Shown: piece by piece, positions 59,479 to 64,000 of the stretch | Numbering within the stretch: the first letter of the stretch is position 1 | How the letters are laid out: the number at the start of each line of letters is the position of its first letter | Assembly: GCA_029781115.1 (NCBI GenBank) | Contig: JAKOXG010000006.1 | Location: 124,001 to 188,000 of the forward strand | DNA: 64,000 nucleotides | Origin: Candidatus Cloacimonadota bacterium | GTDB taxonomy: Bacteria > Cloacimonadota > Cloacimonadia > Cloacimonadales > Cloacimonadaceae | Reading direction: 5' to 3' | Made by a program: the position numbers and the translations under genes | The notes under the pieces: model-generated | Seen by the model: only the letters and a program-made list of their open reading frames with translations | The model's database searches: none | Told to the model about the DNA's origin: nothing

Positions 59479-61848
59479 TTGGAAGATAGAAGCAGCAGGA
59501 TCCCCAGAACTCTGCCAGTACTGCATATGGGAAACGTGGTGATGTTCCCGTTTCTGCTTATGCCTTTGGTGGTGGCAGATGAGGAATCCAAACTTGTAAT
59601 AGACCATGCTCTGTCCAACGATAAAACCTTGGCTTTCTTCCTGGATAAAGAGGCTCCGGAACAAGGTCAGCATGACTATGGCACTGCGGTAACCATCCTG
59701 CGTATGTTGCGCAATCAGGATGGCTCCATCAGCCTGCTTTTGCAGGGTACTTCACGTATCCGCATGCAAAAGATTGCTCAAATCGAGCCTTTCATCATGG
59801 CTGACGTGGAGATCGTGGGAGAGCCAAGCACGGAAGACACGGAGGTGCACGCCTATCGCAATATAGCCATTGAGCTGTTGGATAAGATCGCCTCTGAAGG
59901 AAATATGGTCAATAGAGAAATGATCGCCGGGCTTTCCAACATCAAGCAGGCCGGCAGGGTGGCAGACATCATCGCAGGAAATCTGGAGATACCGATCAAG
60001 GATCGCCAGAAGGTGTTGGAACTGGTAGACTTGAAGGCACGCTATGCCTATTTGAACGAGTGTCTGGCGGAACTGATCAAACAAATGCGGGTGGAAAATC
60101 ATATCCGCAGCAATATACAGCTTGAAATGAGCGAAGACCAAAAGCGCTATTACCTCAGGGAGCAGATGGACGCCATCCGCCGCGAGCTGGGCGAAAGCGA
60201 TGAGGTGAGCAAGGAAATCCTCAAGTGGAGAGATTTGATCGAGAAAACCGATCTGCCGGATTACGTGAGAGAGGTGGCTTTTGACGAGCTGGAGCGGCTT
60301 GGTACCATGCAGCCTGCCTCCAGTGAATATGGCGTGATCCGCAATTATCTGGATTGGATCGTGAAAGTCCCGTGGAAAGTTTACAGCACAGACAGGCTGG
60401 ATCTGAGGAAGATCAACAGCGTGCTCACCAAGGATCACTATGGCTTGGAAAAGCCCAAGGAAAGGATCTTGGAATACATTGCGGTGAAAAAGCTTAGAGG
60501 CCAATTGAAGGGGCCGATACTCTGCTTTGTGGGTCCTCCCGGAACCGGCAAAACCTCCATCGGAAAATCCGTGGCCCGCGCTCTGGACAGGAAGTTTATC
60601 CGCATGTCATTGGGCGGAATACACGATGAAGCTGAGATCAGAGGCCACCGGCGCACCTACATCGGCGCCATGCCCGGCAAGATCATCACCGAGATCAAAA
60701 AAGCGGGCACGGCAAACCCCGTCTTTATGCTGGATGAGATCGACAAACTGGGCAGAGACTTCCGGGGCGACCCCGCATCAGCACTCTTGGAAGTGCTTGA
60801 TCCAGAGCAGAATAACAGTTTTGTGGACAACTATCTGAACCTGCCCTTTGACCTCTCGGAAGTGATGTTTATCACCACGGCAAACTCGTTGGATACCATC
60901 CCTCCTCCCTTGAGAGACCGCATGGAAATCATCGAATTTACCAGCTATCTGGAGCATGACAAGATTCAGATTGCGCGCAACTATCTCATTCCCAAGGAGC
61001 TGGATAACAACGGCTTGAACACCTCCATCGTGAGGGTGCACAAGAGTGCATTGCAAGAGCTGATCCGCTATTATGGCCGGGAAGCTGGAGTGCGCACCCT
61101 GCAGAGGAATATCGGCTCCATCTTCCGCAAGATAGCCAAGCGGGTGGCTTCCGGAGAAGAGCTGAGGTTGATGATCAAAGCGTCAGATGTGGCGGACTAT
61201 TTAGGCCCGCGCAAATACAGCCTGGAGATCGCCAATCGCAAGCCGGAAGTTGGTGTAGCGACAGGACTTGCCTGGACCAGCTATGGCGGTGAAATCCTCT
61301 TTTGCGAGACCACGCAGATGAACGGCAAGGGCGCCATCGTGCTCACCGGTCTTTTGGGCGAAGTGATGCGTGAATCTGCACGCATTGCCCTTTCCTACCT
61401 CAAAGCCAATCAGGAGAAGCTGGGCATACCCGAAGATGCCTTCGATAAAAAGGATATTCATATCCACTTCCCCGCAGGTGGAGTTCCCAAAGAAGGCCCT
61501 TCCGCCGGCATCACTCTCACCACCGCGCTGGCTTCACTGCTCACCAACAAAGCGGTTAAGCATGATATAGCGATGACGGGCGAAGTGACGCTGCAAGGCA
61601 AGGTGCTGCCCGTGGGAGGCATCAAGGAAAAGATGTTGGCTGCCAAGAGAGCCGGCATCAAAAAGCTGATTTTGCCACTGGAGAACAAGCCCGGCATGGC
61701 GGATTTTGAAGATGATATCATGCAAGGCATGGAAATCAACTATGTGAGCCACGTGAGCGAAGTGTTGGAGCTGGTCTTGGATGGTGGCCTCAAGCCCACC
61801 AAAGCTAAACCGGCACCCCGCAAAAATAAGCCCAAAACCAAGGCGTAG
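59479..61848 (+). CDS. lon: ATP-dependent protease Lon
   Basis: 789 residues from TTG at 59479, preceded by AGGAG. N-terminal LON substrate domain (about 8-200), AAA+ module with Walker A GPPGTGKTS (352-360) and Walker B VFMLDEIDKLG, and the C-terminal protease with the Ser675-Lys718 dyad (PKEGPSAGIT, GGIKEKMLAAK). The basic tail (about 770-789, KPAPRKNKPKTKA) is longer than usual. It degrades misfolded and regulatory proteins in the cytoplasm. The next gene begins directly after its stop. Confidence 0.97.
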   Translation: MEDRSSRIPRTLPVLHMGNVVMFPFLLMPLVVADEESKLVIDHALSNDKTLAFFLDKEAPEQGQHDYGTAVTILRMLRNQDGSISLLLQGTSRIRMQKIAQIEPFIMADVEIVGEPSTEDTEVHAYRNIAIELLDKIASEGNMVNREMIAGLSNIKQAGRVADIIAGNLEIPIKDRQKVLELVDLKARYAYLNECLAELIKQMRVENHIRSNIQLEMSEDQKRYYLREQMDAIRRELGESDEVSKEILKWRDLIEKTDLPDYVREVAFDELERLGTMQPASSEYGVIRNYLDWIVKVPWKVYSTDRLDLRKINSVLTKDHYGLEKPKERILEYIAVKKLRGQLKGPILCFVGPPGTGKTSIGKSVARALDRKFIRMSLGGIHDEAEIRGHRRTYIGAMPGKIITEIKKAGTANPVFMLDEIDKLGRDFRGDPASALLEVLDPEQNNSFVDNYLNLPFDLSEVMFITTANSLDTIPPPLRDRMEIIEFTSYLEHDKIQIARNYLIPKELDNNGLNTSIVRVHKSALQELIRYYGREAGVRTLQRNIGSIFRKIAKRVASGEELRLMIKASDVADYLGPRKYSLEIANRKPEVGVATGLAWTSYGGEILFCETTQMNGKGAIVLTGLLGEVMRESARIALSYLKANQEKLGIPEDAFDKKDIHIHFPAGGVPKEGPSAGITLTTALASLLTNKAVKHDIAMTGEVTLQGKVLPVGGIKEKMLAAKRAGIKKLILPLENKPGMADFEDDIMQGMEINYVSHVSEVLELVLDGGLKPTKAKPAPRKNKPKTKA

Positions 61849-63294
61849 ATGGAAAAATATCCCAATATCGTCATCCTGCTCAATGTGCCGCGCCTCTACA
61901 TCCCGAAGGCGGAGTTTGTGCTCAGGACTTACTGTTACATCCTGCGCCTCAACCCCACCTTCTACTATGGTTCGCATCACGAAGGGACGCATCTCTACTA
62001 TGGTTATCCGACCTCAAACCAGTATCCCATCAAGATCAACTTTTTGGATGGCACGGCAGATTTCTTTGAGCGCAGGGAGCTTTACCCGCTGGATGACGTG
62101 AATTTCTTCCGTTATAAAAACGAATATATCCCCTTCCTCTTTTCCCGGGGAGGGGAGATTTTTTCTTTGGATACAGACCACTGCGTGATCCATAAAGACC
62201 TGATAGCCAGTGGGTTCTACTTCCTCACCTGCTGGCATGAATACATCCTCGGTTTTCATACTACCGAAATGGGAAGGGTGGACTATCGGGAATCCCTGCA
62301 GTATCGATGGAATTTCACCGAAATACCCGTGGTGGACGTGTATTGCCAGCTCTTACTCTGGGCGGTGGGAGAATACATCCCGGAATTTGAACGCAACATC
62401 CATTGGAACAAAGAGATGGACTTTTGCGTAAGTCTCTCGCATGACGTGGATTATTGGCACTTTTGGACTCCCAAACAGAAGCTCACCACCCTCTTTCACA
62501 ACCTGCGCACCTTCCCCAAAAGACCGATCAGGGCACTGTGGAAACTCATCGGGCACGGCATCCACAAGACCTTCACCAGCCGAGGCCCCACGTATATCAA
62601 ACACATTCTGGACAAAGAAGATAGCATGGAGGTCAAGTCCACCTGGTTTTTGATGGGTAAGACGGATTATGAGGATAAGCGGCAGAACTACCTGAGCAAT
62701 ACCAAGTATAGAGAGCAGATTCTTGACCTATTGGAGGGGCGGGATGTGGGCTTGCACGGCTCGCCGGAATCCGCCTTTGATGCCGAAGTCTTGGAGCAGG
62801 AGCTTGCTGCGCTGCGCGAACTGGGCTTTGATCCGCAAGGTTTTCGGACGCACTATCTGCACTTTGACTATCAGAAGAGCTTCACCATCCTGGAAAATGC
62901 AGGTATTCGCTTCGATTCCACGCTGGGGTATTGGGAAAATATCGGCTTCCGGGCTGGAGTCTCCTTCCCCTTCTTCCCCTTCAACTTGGAAGAAAACAGA
63001 CCTTTCCGCGTGCTGGAAATCCCGCTCATCGTGATGGATACGACCCTTTTCTCGCCCAAAGCGATGAACCTCGGCTACCGGGCGGCAAAACGGACCCTGA
63101 AGAGACAGATCGAGCTTGCAGCAGGCTACCAATCACACCTCTCACTGCTATGGCACAATACCAACTTTGACCCTATCGAATACCCTGGCATCGGCCGTCT
63201 GTACTGGAAAACCATCTCCCACGCACTCAATCATAACGCCTGGGTCACCTCACTCAAAGAAATCTACGACGAGTGGGTGACGCTGAGCTACTAA
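61849..63294 (+). CDS. Polysaccharide deacetylase-family protein
   Basis: 481 residues. An N-terminal DUF7033-like segment (about 1-190) precedes a NodB-type domain: the metal-binding SHDVDYWHFW (about 199-208), GLHGSPESAFD with the second histidine (about 303-313), FRTHYLHFDYQ, and a final LLWHNTNFDP. Such enzymes remove acetyl or formyl groups from cell-surface or lipid-linked sugars, often in O-antigen or capsule pathways. No signal peptide is seen, so it probably acts in the cytoplasm. It abuts the lon stop. Confidence 0.85.
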   Translation: MEKYPNIVILLNVPRLYIPKAEFVLRTYCYILRLNPTFYYGSHHEGTHLYYGYPTSNQYPIKINFLDGTADFFERRELYPLDDVNFFRYKNEYIPFLFSRGGEIFSLDTDHCVIHKDLIASGFYFLTCWHEYILGFHTTEMGRVDYRESLQYRWNFTEIPVVDVYCQLLLWAVGEYIPEFERNIHWNKEMDFCVSLSHDVDYWHFWTPKQKLTTLFHNLRTFPKRPIRALWKLIGHGIHKTFTSRGPTYIKHILDKEDSMEVKSTWFLMGKTDYEDKRQNYLSNTKYREQILDLLEGRDVGLHGSPESAFDAEVLEQELAALRELGFDPQGFRTHYLHFDYQKSFTILENAGIRFDSTLGYWENIGFRAGVSFPFFPFNLEENRPFRVLEIPLIVMDTTLFSPKAMNLGYRAAKRTLKRQIELAAGYQSHLSLLWHNTNFDPIEYPGIGRLYWKTISHALNHNAWVTSLKEIYDEWVTLSY

Positions 63295-63303
63295 AGGATG
63301 GCT

Positions 63304-64000
63304 ATGTTTGCACTTATCAAGACCTTACTATGGACACTCTGTCTGATTCTTTATATGCTGCTTTGGCTGCTGGCTTTGCCGGTGTTTCTCTTTGCAAAAT
63401 ACTGCCTCAGCAAGAAGGTCTTTATCAAGATGACCCTTGGTGCCAGATACCTTTGGGGCAGAACGGTGGTGCGCAGCACGGGCAGCAAGGTGAGCTTTTC
63501 CGGAAGTGAAAACATCCCCGAGGGTGAGCGTATCTGCTTTGTGGGCAATCATCAAAGCAATTTTGACATCCCCTCTTTCCTGGGATATAGTGGCCAGCCG
63601 GTGGGCTTCATCGCCAAAAAAGAGCTCTTCAAAATCCCAATCCTCAGCCAATGGATGCGGATCATCAATTGCGTTTTCATCGATAGAAGCGATCCCCGCT
63701 CTGCCATCGAATCCTTCAAAGTGGCAGCTGAGGTGATCAAAGACGGCTATCCGCAGATCATCTTCCCAGAAGGCACACGCAGCAAAAGCGATGAGGTGGG
63801 CCCCTTTCAAGCCGGAGCCCTGAAGCTGCCCCTCATGGCAAAAGCGGTGATCGTGCCTTTTGCCATCAAAGACAGCTACAAAGCCTTTGAGATCAATAAT
63901 CGCATCAACGCCGCCCAGATCAAGATCAAGCTGCTGCCGCCCATCTTTCCGGAAGATCCCATCTACTATGGAAAAGGGGAATTGGCAGACCATATCAGAG
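63304..64000 (+). CDS. plsC: 1-acylglycerol-3-phosphate acyltransferase-like (PlsC), 5' part
   Basis: The frame is open through the right edge (about 232 residues visible). ATG at 63304 has AAAGGA 5 nt upstream; an ATG at 63298 lies inside that site. One or two N-terminal hydrophobic helices (about 5-30), then the acyltransferase motif I NHQSNFD (HX4D with His at about 82) and motif III FPEGTRS (about 154-160). It acylates lysophosphatidate or a related lipid at the membrane. It follows the deacetylase by 9 nt, so the pair is probably cotranscribed. Confidence 0.9.
   Translation, partial: MFALIKTLLWTLCLILYMLLWLLALPVFLFAKYCLSKKVFIKMTLGARYLWGRTVVRSTGSKVSFSGSENIPEGERICFVGNHQSNFDIPSFLGYSGQPVGFIAKKELFKIPILSQWMRIINCVFIDRSDPRSAIESFKVAAEVIKDGYPQIIFPEGTRSKSDEVGPFQAGALKLPLMAKAVIVPFAIKDSYKAFEINNRINAAQIKIKLLPPIFPEDPIYYGKGELADHIR

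Noticed and set aside
63328-63993. 221-codon open frame on the minus strand
   Set aside because: Antisense to the plsC-type acyltransferase, which has both catalytic motifs and a ribosome binding site.

Overview
The window is a 64 kb chromosomal piece of a diderm, Gram-negative bacterium with a moderate G+C content. Several features point to the FCB superphylum. Large secreted proteins end in a Por-type (type IX-like) C-terminal domain with a YPNPFNP motif. Beta-barrel and outer-membrane style proteins are present, the peptidoglycan ligase MurE carries a meso-diaminopimelate motif, and promoters combine TTGACA with a T-rich element ending in TG. My best guess is a Cloacimonadota member (Candidatus Cloacimonas or Syntrophosphaera-like). 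This is inference from protein style, not from a marker-gene comparison.

Layout. 0-1.3 kb: 3' end of murB and an NMT1/ThiX-type ABC permease. 1.5-12.2 kb (minus strand): a tandemly duplicated two-gene cassette of secreted proteins. One of its four genes has been reduced to little more than a signal peptide plus the C-terminal sorting domain. 12.2-13.1 kb: a divergent control region with an interspersed repeat, nested palindromes, and a 10-bp-periodic TGTCA array that looks like an MraZ operator. 13.1-29.3 kb (plus strand): a complete dcw cell-division and wall cluster (mraZ, rsmH, ftsL, ftsI, a fused murE-murF, mraY, murD, ftsW, murG, murC, ftsQ, ftsA, ftsZ) closed by a strong terminator. murB has left the cluster. 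29.5-36.6 kb: tRNA-Pro, a heterodimeric ABC exporter pair, tRNA-Pro and tRNA-Val, an epimerase and an outer-membrane-like protein. 36.6-42.6 kb (minus): a P-loop protein, a HAD phosphatase, four tRNA genes, and a tightly overlapped umuC-yigZ-chaN-MEMO-AMMECR1 operon. 42.7-45.2 kb: SppA fused behind an outer-membrane-barrel-like domain. 45.2-53.5 kb (minus): an accessory, visibly AT-richer island with a WYL regulator, a GIY-YIG nuclease-like protein, a glycine-zipper membrane protein, a coiled membrane protein, a Ycf46-like AAA+ ATPase, an LRAT-type acyltransferase/hydrolase and a PH-like acidic protein. 54-64 kb (plus): a secreted OB-fold protein, a small membrane protein, guaB, xerD, an NMT1-type binding protein with its ATPase, lon, a polysaccharide deacetylase and the 5' end of a plsC-type acyltransferase.

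How the genes work together. The dcw genes are chained by ATGA overlaps and make and polymerise lipid II at the septum. The ABC permease at 0.5 kb is probably the missing partner of the binding protein and ATPase at 57.6-59.3 kb. The 45.8-53.5 kb island is the best candidate for an undescribed system. It is a membrane-associated stress or defence module controlled by a WYL protein, built around an overlapping four-gene core (glycine zipper, membrane coiled coil, 302-aa protein, Ycf46-like AAA+). It is followed by an LRAT gene that lies between two copies of the same terminator-bearing intercistronic element. Two dispersed repeat families mark the seams between these blocks.
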